A stretch of DNA of 64,000 nt from Micromonospora cathayae (GCF_028993575.1 NZ_CP118615.1:620001-684000), one strand, 5' to 3'; positions 40,236 through 48,886 are shown, counted from the stretch's first letter. Notes: generated by a model not told the origin, from the letters alone. Numbers and translations are program-made.

Positions 40236-41482
40236 CGGCCACCACCGCGGGTCACCAGCAGCATCGCCACGTCGTCGGCGAGCGGACCACCGTTGATCTG
40301 CTCGGCCCGGCCCACCAGCCAGGCCGGCAGCTCCGCCAGCGGAACCGCCTGGGCGTCCCGGTCACCGACCAGCTCGCTGAGCCCCGGCACGTCGAGTCGC
40401 TCCTCGCTGTCCCCGACGCGTCCCTCGATCAGCCCGTCGGTGTACATCAGCAGGGACCAGTCATCGGTGGCGAACTCCAGGTCGTAGGCGACGGGCCGGC
40501 GCGGGCGTACGCCGAGCAGCAGCCCGCCCGGCGCGGGCACCGGCGCGACCTTACCCCCGGCGATCAGCAGCGGTGGCGGATGCCCCGCCAGGCGTACGGT
40601 GGCCCGGTTTGCGGCCAGGTCCAGCCGGGTGGTCGCCACCGTCGCGAAGATCTCCTGGAGCCGGCGCTCGCTGATCAGCACCTGTTCCAGGGCGGGCAGC
40701 ACCTCGTCGTCGGGCACCCCGGCCAGGATCAGCGCCCGCCAGGCCACCCGCAGTTCGACGCCGAGCGCTGCCTCGTCCACCCCGTGCCCGCAGACGTCGC
40801 CGACGATCAGGTCGACCCGGTCCGGCCGGGTCTGCACCACGTCGTAGAAGTCCCCGCCGATCAGGGCGGCGTGCCGGCCGGGCCGGTAGAAGGTGTGCAC
40901 GGCGACCTGGTCGGTCTCCATCAGCGGCTGGGGCAGCAGACCCCGTTCGAGGCGGGCCGACTCGGCCTGGCGCAGCTCGACCTCGCGCAGCCGGCGGGCG
41001 TTCTCGTCGGCCCGCTTCCGCTCCACCGCGTAGCGCAGCGCCCGGGTCAGCAGGACCCCGTCGACCTGCCCCTTGACCAGGTAGTCCTGCGCGCCCTCGG
41101 CGACCGCGACGATGCCCAGGTGCTCGTCGGACCGGCCGGTCAGCACGCAGACCGCGGCCCCGCTGGACATGTCGAGCACCTGCCGCAGACCGTCCAGGCC
41201 CTGCGCGTCCGGCAGGCCGAGATCGAGCAGGACGCAGTCCACCCCGACGATGCGCTGCCGGGCCTCGCTCAGGCTCGTCGCGACCAGCAGGTCGATCATC
41301 GAGTTGGTCTCGGCGAGCAGCTCACCGACGAGGAACGCGTCGCCCTCGTCGTCCTCGACCAGCAGGACCCGCAGCCGCTCACCCGGCGGCAGGGCGGGAT
41401 GCCGCCCGAGGCCGCCGTGCGGGTACGCCAGCGGCGCGACGGTGGAGCCGGTCAACCCGGCCCCCGGCACGGACCGGGTCAC
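40232..41482 (-). CDS. Response regulator-PP2C (SpoIIE-type) phosphatase
   Basis: A 416-residue fusion. Receiver domain (about 37-155): LLVEDDEGDAF, phosphoacceptor in CVLLDLGLP and Lys in QDYLVKGQ. A linker helix (KRADENARRLREVELRQAE) leads to the PP2C/SpoIIE phosphatase (about 190-415) with IGGDFYDVV, VGDVCGHG, LMYTDGLIEG and ADDVAMLLV, the Mn-binding Asp set. RsbU-type members dephosphorylate anti-sigma-factor antagonists. The GTG at 41482 has no ribosome site. GGAAGGAG (41520-41527) is 7 nt ahead of an in-frame ATC at 41512, or can drive an 8-codon leader ending in GTGA at this start. Confidence 0.9.
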   Translation of the reverse strand: MTRSVPGAGLTGSTVAPLAYPHGGLGRHPALPPGERLRVLLVEDDEGDAFLVGELLAETNSMIDLLVATSLSEARQRIVGVDCVLLDLGLPDAQGLDGLRQVLDMSSGAAVCVLTGRSDEHLGIVAVAEGAQDYLVKGQVDGVLLTRALRYAVERKRADENARRLREVELRQAESARLERGLLPQPLMETDQVAVHTFYRPGRHAALIGGDFYDVVQTRPDRVDLIVGDVCGHGVDEAALGVELRVAWRALILAGVPDDEVLPALEQVLISERRLQEIFATVATTRLDLAANRATVRLAGHPPPLLIAGGKVAPVPAPGGLLLGVRPRRPVAYDLEFATDDWSLLMYTDGLIEGRVGDSEERLDVPGLSELVGDRDAQAVPLAELPAWLVGRAEQINGGPLADDVAMLLVTRGGGR

Positions 41483-41674
41483 CGCCGCGAGGCGCGGAAG
41501 CTCACTACTGATGTCGGGACTCCTTCCGAGTGCCCTGCTGATCCTGTATTAGACAACGGTCGCACACAACACGACGGCCACGGCACGGGCCGAGATGGGC
41601 TCCGTCACTACGCATCGGCCGACAAACCGGACACGCACCTCCCGCCCCCACCCACCATCCCCGTAGGAGAACCC
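41483..41674. promoter_or_regulatory. Divergent promoter region of the signalling operon and M28 peptidase
   Basis: On the minus strand TAATAC at about 41543-41548 is the best -10-like site, followed by GGAAGGAG (41520-41527). A leader frame VSFRASRR runs from GTG 41505 and stops in the GTGA of the regulator-phosphatase start. On the plus strand AGGAGA precedes the M28 gene by 4 nt. Confidence 0.4.
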
Positions 41675-44062
41675 GTGGGCACACCGCCCCCCACTCCGGC
41701 CGCCGACCGGGCGTTCGCCCGGCCCCGCCGACGAGCGGTCGCCGCGCTGGCCGCGCTGGCCGCGCTCGTCGCGGTCGCCGCCGGTGTCCTGTTCGACCTC
41801 CGTACGCCCGCAGTGGCCCCGCCGGACGCACCCGCCACCGAGTTCAGCGCCAGCCGGGCGTACGAACACGTCCAGGTGGTCGCCGCCCGTACCCACCCCG
41901 CCGGCAGCCCGGCCAACGACCAGGTACGCGGCCACCTGGAACGGACCCTGCGCGACCTCGGCCTGGAGACCTCGGTGCAGGACACCGTCGCCCCGGAGGC
42001 CGGTCAGCTCAGCGGGGCGGCCAGCGGCACCACGCTGGCCCGGGTCCGCAACGTGGTGGCCCGGCTGCCCGGCACCGATCCGACCGGCCGGGTCTTCCTG
42101 GTCGCCCACTACGACTCGGTGCAGTCCGGGCCGGGCGGCAACGACGACGCCGCCGGCACCTCCACCATCCTGGAGGTGGCCCGCGCGCTGACCAGCGGCC
42201 CGAAGCCCCGCAACGACGTCGTGTTCGTGCTGACCGACGCCGAGGAGGCGTGCCTGTGCGGGGCGGCGGCGTTCGCCGCCGAGCACCCGCTCGCCGCCGA
42301 CGGCGGGGTGGTGCTCAACCTGGAGGCGCGCGGCTCCACCGGGCCGGTGATCATGTTCGAGACGTCCCGGCGCAACGCCGCCCTGGTGGACGTGTTCGGC
42401 CGGGCCGCCCCGCACCCGGTGGGCACCTCGTTCGCCGTCGAGGTGTACCGGCTGCTGCCCAACGACACCGACTTCACCGCGTTCCTCGACGAGAACTTCG
42501 CCGGGCTCAACTCGGCGTACCTGGACGGCGGGGCGATCTACCACACCCCGCTGGACACCCCGGCCAGCATGGACCGGCGCAGCCTCCAGCACCACGGGGA
42601 CAACGCGCTCGCCCTGGCCCGCGAGTTCGGCCGGATCGACCTGGACACCCTGGCGGCCGGACACGACGCCACCTACTTCCCGGTGCCCGGCGGGCTGGTC
42701 CGCTACCCCGGCTGGGCGACCTGGCCGCTGGCCCTGGCCGCCGTGCTGGCCGTCGGCGCGCTCGGCTGGCTGGCCCGGCGGCGGGGCCGCACCAGCCTGC
42801 CCCGGCTGGCCGCCGGCTTCGGGCTGGCCCTGGTGCCGGTCGTGGTCGCCCCGCTGGCCGCCTGGCTGCTCTGGGCCGGCGTGCTCGCCGTCCGGCCCGG
42901 GTACGCCGAACTGCTCGACCCGTACCGGCCGGGCTGGTACCGGCTGGCCGTGGTGGCGCTGGCCGCCGCCGTCCTGTTCGGCTGGTACGCGCTGACCCGG
43001 CGCGCCGTCGGCCCGGCCGCGCTGGCCGTCGGCGGGCTCGGCTGGCTCGCCCTGTTCGGCGTACTGCTGGCCCTGGCCGCGCCCGGCGGGTCGTACCTGG
43101 CGACCCTGCCGGCCCTGGCCGGCGCGCTCGCCGGGCTGGTCGCGCTGGCCCTGCGGATCGACGGCCCCGGCCCGGTGGTCGCGGTGACCGTCGGCGCGGC
43201 GGTCGGCGTGCTGGTGCTGCTGCCCACCGTGGTGCTGCTGTTCCCGGCGCTGGGCATGGGCATGGGTGCGGTGGCCGCGCTGTTCGCGGTGCTGCTCGGG
43301 CTGGCCGCGCTGCCCGTGGTGGACCTGCTGCACCCGCCGGCCGGCGGGGAACGCGGGATGGCCGCCGCGCGGGCCCGCCGCCGGGGCGCGCTGCCGGCGC
43401 TGGCCGCGGCGCTCGCGGCGGCGGTGTTCGCCGGGGTCGGGCTGGCCGTGGACCGGTTCGACGCCGCCCACCCCATCCCCACCCACCTGATGTACGCGTT
43501 GGACGCCGGTACCGGACAGGCCCGCTGGCTCAGCCACGAGACCGACCCGCAGCCCTGGACCGACGGGTACGTCGGCGGGGTCGAGCAGGTCGACGGGGAG
43601 TTCCCCGGCCTCGGGGACACCGAGCTGCGTACCGGTCCCGCCCCGGCGGCCGACCTGCCCGCCCCGACGGTGCAGGTGCTGGCGGACGACACCGCGCTGA
43701 ACCGGCGCACGCTGCGGCTGCGGATCGTGCCGCAACGGCAGGTCCGGCTGCTCACCCTGCACGTGGACGTGAACACCGCGCACGTGCAGCAGGCCACGGT
43801 GGCCGGTCGGCCGGTGTTCTTCGACCGGATCACCGGTGAGCAGCGCTGGGACTTCGGGATCGTGTTCCACGCCCCGCCGCCGGAGGGCGTCGAGGTGACG
43901 CTGGTCCTCGCGCCGAAGGCCGACCGGGCGGCCCTGCGGGTGATGGACGCCAGCGACGGGCTCGACGCCCTGCCCGGTTTCCGGCCCCGGCCCGCCGACG
44001 TCGGCGTGGTCGGCTCGCACTCCTCCGAGATGCTGGCGGTGGCCCGCACCTACCAGCTGTGA
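41675..44062 (+). CDS. M28 family zinc peptidase with multiple C-terminal transmembrane segments
   Basis: A 795-residue membrane protein. One N-terminal membrane segment (about 18-38) precedes an extracytoplasmic M28 domain (about 55-320). Zinc and catalytic residues are in VAHYDSVQSGPGGNDDAAG, LTDAEEACLCG, LNLEARG and the late His of AIYHTPLDTP. About eight hydrophobic segments and a final beta-rich domain follow. This layout resembles ERMP1/Fxna-type aminopeptidases. AGGAGA 4 nt before the GTG at 41675 fixes the start; the frame is open far upstream without support. Its transcript ends at two strong hairpins. Confidence 0.9.
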   Translation: MGTPPPTPAADRAFARPRRRAVAALAALAALVAVAAGVLFDLRTPAVAPPDAPATEFSASRAYEHVQVVAARTHPAGSPANDQVRGHLERTLRDLGLETSVQDTVAPEAGQLSGAASGTTLARVRNVVARLPGTDPTGRVFLVAHYDSVQSGPGGNDDAAGTSTILEVARALTSGPKPRNDVVFVLTDAEEACLCGAAAFAAEHPLAADGGVVLNLEARGSTGPVIMFETSRRNAALVDVFGRAAPHPVGTSFAVEVYRLLPNDTDFTAFLDENFAGLNSAYLDGGAIYHTPLDTPASMDRRSLQHHGDNALALAREFGRIDLDTLAAGHDATYFPVPGGLVRYPGWATWPLALAAVLAVGALGWLARRRGRTSLPRLAAGFGLALVPVVVAPLAAWLLWAGVLAVRPGYAELLDPYRPGWYRLAVVALAAAVLFGWYALTRRAVGPAALAVGGLGWLALFGVLLALAAPGGSYLATLPALAGALAGLVALALRIDGPGPVVAVTVGAAVGVLVLLPTVVLLFPALGMGMGAVAALFAVLLGLAALPVVDLLHPPAGGERGMAAARARRRGALPALAAALAAAVFAGVGLAVDRFDAAHPIPTHLMYALDAGTGQARWLSHETDPQPWTDGYVGGVEQVDGEFPGLGDTELRTGPAPAADLPAPTVQVLADDTALNRRTLRLRIVPQRQVRLLTLHVDVNTAHVQQATVAGRPVFFDRITGEQRWDFGIVFHAPPPEGVEVTLVLAPKADRAALRVMDASDGLDALPGFRPRPADVGVVGSHSSEMLAVARTYQL

Positions 44063-44068
44063 CGACGC

Positions 44069-44155
44069 GGCCCTGACGTCGGCGGCGGGGTACGTCGCCG
44101 ACGTCAGGGCCGGTGTCGCGGGTGCCGCCGACGTCCCGTTTCGGGGCGTCGGCGG
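44069..44155. terminator. Double hairpin terminator
   Basis: Hairpin 1: perfect 16-bp stem, 44069-44084 with 44096-44111 (GGCCCTGACGTCGGCG). Hairpin 2: CCGCCGACGTCCCG (44125-44138) with CGGGGCGTCGGCGG (44142-44155), one G-T pair and a 3-nt loop. They lie between convergent M28 and dihydrofolate-reductase-like genes, and both stems contain CGACGT. Confidence 0.75.
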
Positions 44156-44191
44156 TGGCAGCGCGCCGGCGTCCGTCGGGCCCGGACCGGG

Positions 44192-44719
44192 TCAGTACCG
44201 GACGCGGTACCAGTGGTCGGTCTCGCCGGGGATCGGTTCCAGCCCGATGGTGGTGCCGCCCGGCTGGTCGAAGATGCGTACCCCGTCGCCGAGCAGCACC
44301 GGGGCGAAGAAGATCAACACCTCGTCGAGCAGCCCGGCCGCGAGGCACTGCCGGGCGACGTCCGCGCCGAGGACGTTCACGTACCGGTCACCGGCGGCCT
44401 CCCGGGCGGCGGCCACCGCGCGGTGCAGGTCGTCCACGAAGACGACGCCCGCCGGCGGGTCGGCCGGCGGCCGGTGGGTGAGCACGAAGGCCGGCCCGTG
44501 GTACTGGCCGCCGAACGCGCCCTCCTTGTCGGTGCCCCGGTTCGGGTCGTCACCACCGAAGGTACGGTTCCCGGCCAGGATCGCGCCCACGTTCGCCAGC
44601 AGGCGCTCCGCCGTCGGGTTCGGACCCGTCAGGTGGTCCTTCAGCCAGGACATGTCGCCCCCCGGGCCGGCGATGAAGCCGTCGAGCGACGCCGTCGCCG
44701 AGTACAGCAGCTTGGCCAT
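44192..44719 (-). CDS. Dihydrofolate reductase/RibD C-terminal family protein
   Basis: A 175-residue protein of the RibD_C/DHFR-like fold: LLYSATASLDGFIAGPGGD at the N-terminus, GAILAGNRTFGG, VLGADVARQCLAAGLLDEV and IFFAPVLLGDGVRIF. Family members reduce pteridine- or pyrimidine-type substrates with NADPH, but most stand-alone actinobacterial copies lack an assigned substrate. The ATG at 44719 has a ribosome site within GAGGAGAACC. It is a single-gene unit followed by the double hairpin. Confidence 0.88.
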   Translation of the reverse strand: MAKLLYSATASLDGFIAGPGGDMSWLKDHLTGPNPTAERLLANVGAILAGNRTFGGDDPNRGTDKEGAFGGQYHGPAFVLTHRPPADPPAGVVFVDDLHRAVAAAREAAGDRYVNVLGADVARQCLAAGLLDEVLIFFAPVLLGDGVRIFDQPGGTTIGLEPIPGETDHWYRVRY

Positions 44720-44752
44720 GGTTCTCCTCGTGGTGCGGGTTCCGTCCCTACT

Positions 44753-45007
44753 TCACTTCCAACGGAAGTGGACGAACAGCCGGCCGAAGTTCTTGGAGTC
44801 CTTCTCGACCCGGTGGTAGAGCTGCTTGATCTCTTTCTGGTCGAGGAACCGCAGCACCCGCTTCTTGAGCTGGCCCGACCCCTTGCCCGGGATGATCTCG
44901 ACGAGGGTGGCCTTCTTCGCCACCGCCTCGTCCATGATCCCGCGCAGCGCCCGGTCGATGTCCTGGCCCCGGTTGAAGATGTCGTGCAGGTCCAGCTTCA
45001 GTTTCAT
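44753..45007 (-). CDS. Small stand-alone Smr-domain protein
   Basis: An 84-residue protein that is essentially just a Smr domain: LKLDLHDIFNRG at the start, then VEIIPGKGSGQLKKRVLRFL and YHRVEKDSKNFGRLFVHF. Smr domains (from MutS2) can be DNA/RNA endonucleases; the LDLHD and GKGSGQ motifs are kept. It lies 33 bases upstream of the DHFR-like gene on the same strand. The role is not known. Confidence 0.85.
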   Translation of the reverse strand: MKLKLDLHDIFNRGQDIDRALRGIMDEAVAKKATLVEIIPGKGSGQLKKRVLRFLDQKEIKQLYHRVEKDSKNFGRLFVHFRWK

Positions 45008-45118
45008 CGCGCGCCCCGGTCCGGTCTCGTGCCGCCCGCCGGCCGGGTGCTCCGGGCACCCGGCCGACAGGCCGACTCCATGACCGCCAATCGTAGGTCG
45101 GCCGGGGTCGCCACCGGG

Positions 45119-45487
45119 TCAGCGTGCGCCGCCGACCCGGCCCTCCACCCGGTTCAGGGCGGTCCGGTACTCGTCGTTGGTCGCGTACATCGCGGCGGCG
45201 ATCCGCAGGTGCCGCAGCGCGTCCGCCGGACGGTTCAGCCGCTCCAGGGTCCGACCGAGGACGTGGTGCGCGTAGTGGTCGCTCGGGTCCCGGTCGACCA
45301 GTTCCCGCAGCTGCTCCTCGGCCCGACCGAGCTGGGCCGACTGGAAGTACGCGCGGGCCAGGAGCTGACGTACCGCCGCGTTGCCCGGCTCGGCCGCGAC
45401 GATCGGCTCCAGCAGCCGGGCCGCCCCGGTCGGGTCACCGGCCTCGAAGAACATGGTCGCCCGTCGGTAGTCCGCCAGAAGATCCAT
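45119..45487 (-). CDS. TPR-repeat protein
   Basis: A 122-residue protein with three tetratricopeptide-like repeats (RRATMFFEAGDPTGAARLLE, LARAYFQSAQLGRAEEQLRE, LGRTLERLNRPADALRHLRI), probably a protein-binding scaffold. The ATG at 45487 was preferred: GAGGAGG lies 9 nt upstream, whereas the TTG at 45496 touches the ribosome site. It is the last gene before a non-coding gap of about 110 bases. The function is unknown. Confidence 0.83.
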   Translation of the reverse strand: MDLLADYRRATMFFEAGDPTGAARLLEPIVAAEPGNAAVRQLLARAYFQSAQLGRAEEQLRELVDRDPSDHYAHHVLGRTLERLNRPADALRHLRIAAAMYATNDEYRTALNRVEGRVGGAR

Positions 45488-45570
45488 CAGACCCAACCTC
45501 CTCGTGTCGTACCGCCGCCTGAACCCGACGCTGGCACAACACTTCCCGGGGCGCGGCTGTTCCCCGCCCG

Positions 45571-46320
45571 CTATCCGGTGAGCTGCCAGGCGCGGACGCC
45601 GCCGACCAGGGCGGCGGTGTTCGGGACGACCACCACGTCCTCGCCCATCCGGGTGAGCTGTTCGGGACGGATCAGCCGGGAGTTGCCGCCGCCGAGGTAC
45701 AGCCGGTCCCAGCGGAAGACCGGGCGCAGCCCCTCCACCACCTGCCGGACCCGACGGGACCAGAAGCCGTCGCCGAGCCGGCGGCGCTCCGGCTCACCGA
45801 CGTAGGTGTCGTAGGTCGTCCCCCAGCGGACCGGGGCGTGCGACAGCTCCAGGTGCGGGGCGAGCACGCCGCCGTCGAACAGCGCGCTGCCCAGCCCGGT
45901 GCCGAGGGTCAGCACCAGTTCACAGCCGCTGCCGGCGACCACCCCGGCCCCGTGCACCTCGGCGTCGTTGAGCACCAGCGCGGGCAGGCCGAAGGCGTCG
46001 GTCAGTGCGGTCCGCGCGTCGTACCCGGACCACTGCGCGAACAGGTCCGGGTCGATCTTCGTCCGGGGCCCGGCCCGGGTCACGTAGTGCGGGGTCGCCA
46101 CCACCACCCCGTGCCGGATCATGCCGGGCATCCCGACGGTCAGCCGGTCCGCCGCCGGAAGCTGGCCGGCGAGGTCCAGCAGCGTCTTGACGAACAGCTC
46201 CGGCGGCAGCGGGTACGGCGTGGGCACCCGCAACGGCCGGGCGCGCATCGTGCCCGCCTCGTCCAGTACCGTCCCCTTGATCCCACCGCCACCGCAGTCG
46301 ATCGCCAACGTGGTCACCAC
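45571..46320 (-). CDS. ppgK: Polyphosphate glucokinase (ROK family)
   Basis: A 249-residue ROK-fold kinase that phosphorylates glucose using polyphosphate or ATP. Motifs: AIDCGGGGIKGTVLD (phosphate loop, normally DxGGTxxKG), TVGMPGMI, LVLNDAEVHGAG with the catalytic Asp, and LTLGTGLGSALF. The length and text match actinobacterial PPGK. The GTG at 46320 starts a VVTTLAIDCG N-terminus; a second GTG follows directly. It is divergent from the ABC-F gene with only 63 bases between, so promoters overlap. Confidence 0.9.
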   Translation of the reverse strand: MVTTLAIDCGGGGIKGTVLDEAGTMRARPLRVPTPYPLPPELFVKTLLDLAGQLPAADRLTVGMPGMIRHGVVVATPHYVTRAGPRTKIDPDLFAQWSGYDARTALTDAFGLPALVLNDAEVHGAGVVAGSGCELVLTLGTGLGSALFDGGVLAPHLELSHAPVRWGTTYDTYVGEPERRRLGDGFWSRRVRQVVEGLRPVFRWDRLYLGGGNSRLIRPEQLTRMGEDVVVVPNTAALVGGVRAWQLTG

Positions 46321-46366
46321 GCCGGCCAGTCTGCCCAATCCGTTCGGCCGGCGCAGGCCCAGCCGG

Positions 46367-46383
46367 ATAGCATTCGCCTCCTG
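46367..46383 (+). promoter_or_regulatory. -10-like box giving a nearly leaderless ABC-F transcript
   Basis: TAGCAT (46367-46372) is the only good -10 in the 63-bp ppgK/ABC-F divergent gap. A transcript from it would begin within a few bases of the ATG at 46384, and no ribosome site is present. Confidence 0.4.
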
Positions 46384-48021
46384 ATGAGCGCCACGATGAT
46401 CGTCAAGGACCTCTCCGCCGGCCACGGCGACCGGCTCCTCTTCGCCGGACTCGACCTGGTGGTCGCCCCCGGCGACGTGATCGGCCTGGTCGGGGTGAAC
46501 GGGGCCGGGAAGTCGACGCTGCTGCGTACCCTCGCCGGGCTGCTGCCCGTCGAGGCCGGCAGCGTCACGCTGAACCCGCCCACCGCGAACGTCGGGCACC
46601 TGCCGCAGGAGGCGGAACGCCGCCCCGGCGAGACGGTCCGCGACTTCCTGGGCCGGCGGACCGGGGTGACGGCGGCGCAGGCCGCGCTGGACGCGGCGAC
46701 CGAGGCGCTCGCCGCCGGGGCGGCCGGGGCCGACGACAGGTACGTTGAGGCGCTGGAGCGGTGGCTCGCCCTGGGCGGGGCGGACCTGGACGACCGGGCC
46801 GCGCAGGTGGCCGCCGAGCTGGGCCTCACCGTCGACCTGGACCACCCGATGACCGGGCTCTCCGGCGGCCAGGCGGCACGCGCCGGCCTGGCGTCGCTGC
46901 TGCTCAGCCGGTACGACATCTTCCTGCTCGACGAGCCGACCAACGACCTGGACCTGGCCGGGCTGGCCCAGCTGGAGGAGTTCGTCACCGGGCTGCGGGC
47001 CGGCACCGTGCTGGTCAGCCACGACCGGGAGTTCCTGACCCGCACGGTGACCCGGGTCCTCGAACTCGACCTGCACCAGCAGCGGATCCAGCACTACGGC
47101 GGCGGCTACGCGGCGTACCTGGAGGAGCGCGAGGTGGCCCGCCGGCACGCCCGCAACGAGTACGAGGAGTACGCCGACACCCGGGCGTCCCTGGAGGAGC
47201 GGGCGCGGACCCAGCGATCCTGGATGGAGAAGGGCGTCCGCAACGCCCGCCGCAAGGCCACCGACAACGACAAGATCGGCCGGAAGTTCCGGTCCGAGGC
47301 TTCCGAGAAGCAGGCCGCGAAGGCCCGGCAGACCGAGCGGTTGATCGAACGGCTGGAGGTGGTCGAGGAGCCGCGCAAGGAGTGGGAGCTGCGGATGGAG
47401 ATCGCCGCCGCGCCCCGCGCCGGCGCCGTCGTGGCCGCGCTGCGCGGTGCCGTGGTACGCCGGGGAGGGTTCACGCTCGGCCCGGTGAACCTCCAGATCG
47501 ACTGGGCCGACCGGGTGGCGGTGACCGGGGCGAACGGGTCCGGCAAGTCCACCCTGCTGGCCGCGCTGCTCGGGCGGCTGCCGCTGGACGCCGGACACGC
47601 CTCGCTCGGCCCGGGGGTGGTGGTCGGCGAGGTCGACCAGGCCCGGGGACTCTTCCTCGGCGACCAGCCGCTGATCGACGCCTTCCGGGCCGCCGTACCG
47701 GAGCTGAACCCGGCGGACGTGCGGACCCTGCTCGCCAAGTTCGGCCTGCGGGCCGGGCACGTGCTGCGGCCGGCGGCGACCCTCTCCCCGGGCGAGCGGA
47801 CCCGGGCGGCGCTCGCCCTGCTCCAGGGGCGCGGGGTGAACCTGCTGGTGCTGGACGAGCCGACCAACCACCTGGACCTGCCGGCGATCGAGCAGTTGGA
47901 GTCGGCGCTGGACAGCTACCCGGGGACGCTGCTGCTGGTCACCCACGACCGGCGGATGCTGGACGCGGTACGCACCGACCGGCGGTTGCGGGTGGACGCC
48001 GGACGGGTCACCGAGGACTGA
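46384..48021 (+). CDS. ABC-F family ATPase (ribosome-associated, antibiotic-resistance/translation factor type)
   Basis: A 545-residue protein with two ABC cassettes and no transmembrane segments, as in ABC-F translation factors and ribosome-protection proteins. Cassette 1: GVNGAGKST, signature LSGGQAARAGL, Walker B FLLDEPTNDLD. Cassette 2: GANGSGKST, signature LSPGERTRAAL, Walker B LVLDEPTNHLD. The linker (about 230-330) is highly charged (RRHARNEYEEYADTRASLEE), as expected for the P-site-probing arm. The signature of cassette 2 has Pro in place of the usual Ser-Gly arrangement. Host antibiotic resistance is possible but not shown. Confidence 0.9.
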   Translation: MSATMIVKDLSAGHGDRLLFAGLDLVVAPGDVIGLVGVNGAGKSTLLRTLAGLLPVEAGSVTLNPPTANVGHLPQEAERRPGETVRDFLGRRTGVTAAQAALDAATEALAAGAAGADDRYVEALERWLALGGADLDDRAAQVAAELGLTVDLDHPMTGLSGGQAARAGLASLLLSRYDIFLLDEPTNDLDLAGLAQLEEFVTGLRAGTVLVSHDREFLTRTVTRVLELDLHQQRIQHYGGGYAAYLEEREVARRHARNEYEEYADTRASLEERARTQRSWMEKGVRNARRKATDNDKIGRKFRSEASEKQAAKARQTERLIERLEVVEEPRKEWELRMEIAAAPRAGAVVAALRGAVVRRGGFTLGPVNLQIDWADRVAVTGANGSGKSTLLAALLGRLPLDAGHASLGPGVVVGEVDQARGLFLGDQPLIDAFRAAVPELNPADVRTLLAKFGLRAGHVLRPAATLSPGERTRAALALLQGRGVNLLVLDEPTNHLDLPAIEQLESALDSYPGTLLLVTHDRRMLDAVRTDRRLRVDAGRVTED

Positions 48022-48122
48022 TCCGGGTTCCCGACCCGCATCCGGACCCGGCACCCACCGACCCGGCCAACCGGTGCATACCGGGCGCGGATCCGGGTAA
48101 CGGCGGGCTGGAGGTGGCCCGC

Positions 48123-48848
48123 ATGGTCGCGACGGCGCAGGCACCGCCCTCGGCCGAACGGCTGCGGGCGATCGACGTGTTTCTCCGCGAGGCGTGGACG
48201 GACCAGGCCCGGCACGACGACCGGCTGCGTGACCTGGCGGTGCAGGTGACCTTCGACCGGGGGGTGGCCCACCTGACCGGGGCGGTGGACGAACCCGCCC
48301 AGCTACGGCTGGTCCGGGACCGGGTCGGCCGGCTGGCCGGGGTCTTCGGGGTCTGGGGGCGGGTCGCCGTCGGCGGCCGGGAACCGGTCGTCGTGGACCT
48401 GGGCTGCGGCGGCACCAAGCAGTACCCGGGCAACCTCGGCCTGGACATCTACCCCGCGCCGGGGGTGGACGCGGTGGCGGACCTGTCCGGGGCGCTGCCG
48501 CTGGCCGACGACTCGGTCGACGTCCTCTTCGCGGTACACATCCTGGAACACCTGATCGACTTCCTGCCGCTGCTGGACGAGTGCCACCGGGTACTCCGCC
48601 CGGGTGGCGTCCTGCACGTGATGAGCCCCTGGTGGCGGCACGTGAACGCGGTCGCCGACCCGACCCACGTACGGCTCCTCGACGTACAGACGATCAAGGG
48701 GATCTGCGGGCAGCGGCCACCGGGCACCCCCCGCTGGTACCCGCTGCACGTCGGCTGCGACGCCGCCTCGATCTTCGCCGACCTGACCCCGCTCGGCCCG
48801 GACGACCCGGGACCGGAGCCGGCGCACCTGGCCCGCTTCTTCGACTGA
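48123..48848 (+). CDS. BON-domain/class I methyltransferase fusion
   Basis: A 241-residue protein. Residues about 14-82 match a BON domain (LRDLAVQVTFDRGVAHLTGA, then LRLVRDRVGRLAGVFGVWGR), normally found in secreted or phospholipid-associated proteins. The rest is a Methyltransf_11-type SAM domain: VVVDLGCGGTKQYPGNLGLD, ADLSGALPLADDSVDV and LDECHRVLRPGGVLHV. There is no signal peptide, so the BON domain is probably cytosolic here. GGAGG lies 7 nt before the ATG. The combination is unusual and the substrate is unknown. It ends beside a large palindrome. Confidence 0.8.
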   Translation: MVATAQAPPSAERLRAIDVFLREAWTDQARHDDRLRDLAVQVTFDRGVAHLTGAVDEPAQLRLVRDRVGRLAGVFGVWGRVAVGGREPVVVDLGCGGTKQYPGNLGLDIYPAPGVDAVADLSGALPLADDSVDVLFAVHILEHLIDFLPLLDECHRVLRPGGVLHVMSPWWRHVNAVADPTHVRLLDVQTIKGICGQRPPGTPRWYPLHVGCDAASIFADLTPLGPDDPGPEPAHLARFFD

Positions 48849-48886
48849 CCGGCCCGCATCTCCGCCTGACCGGCCCCGCCGGCCCG

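Noticed and set aside
40580..41674. N-terminal extension of the M28 peptidase by over 350 residues
   Set aside because: The extension is antisense to the regulator-phosphatase gene; the AGGAGA-linked GTG at 41675 is the natural start.
41549..44020. 823-codon minus-strand frame opposite the M28 peptidase
   Set aside because: Translation is Gln/Arg/Gly/His-rich noise, while the plus strand carries complete M28 motifs and membrane segments.
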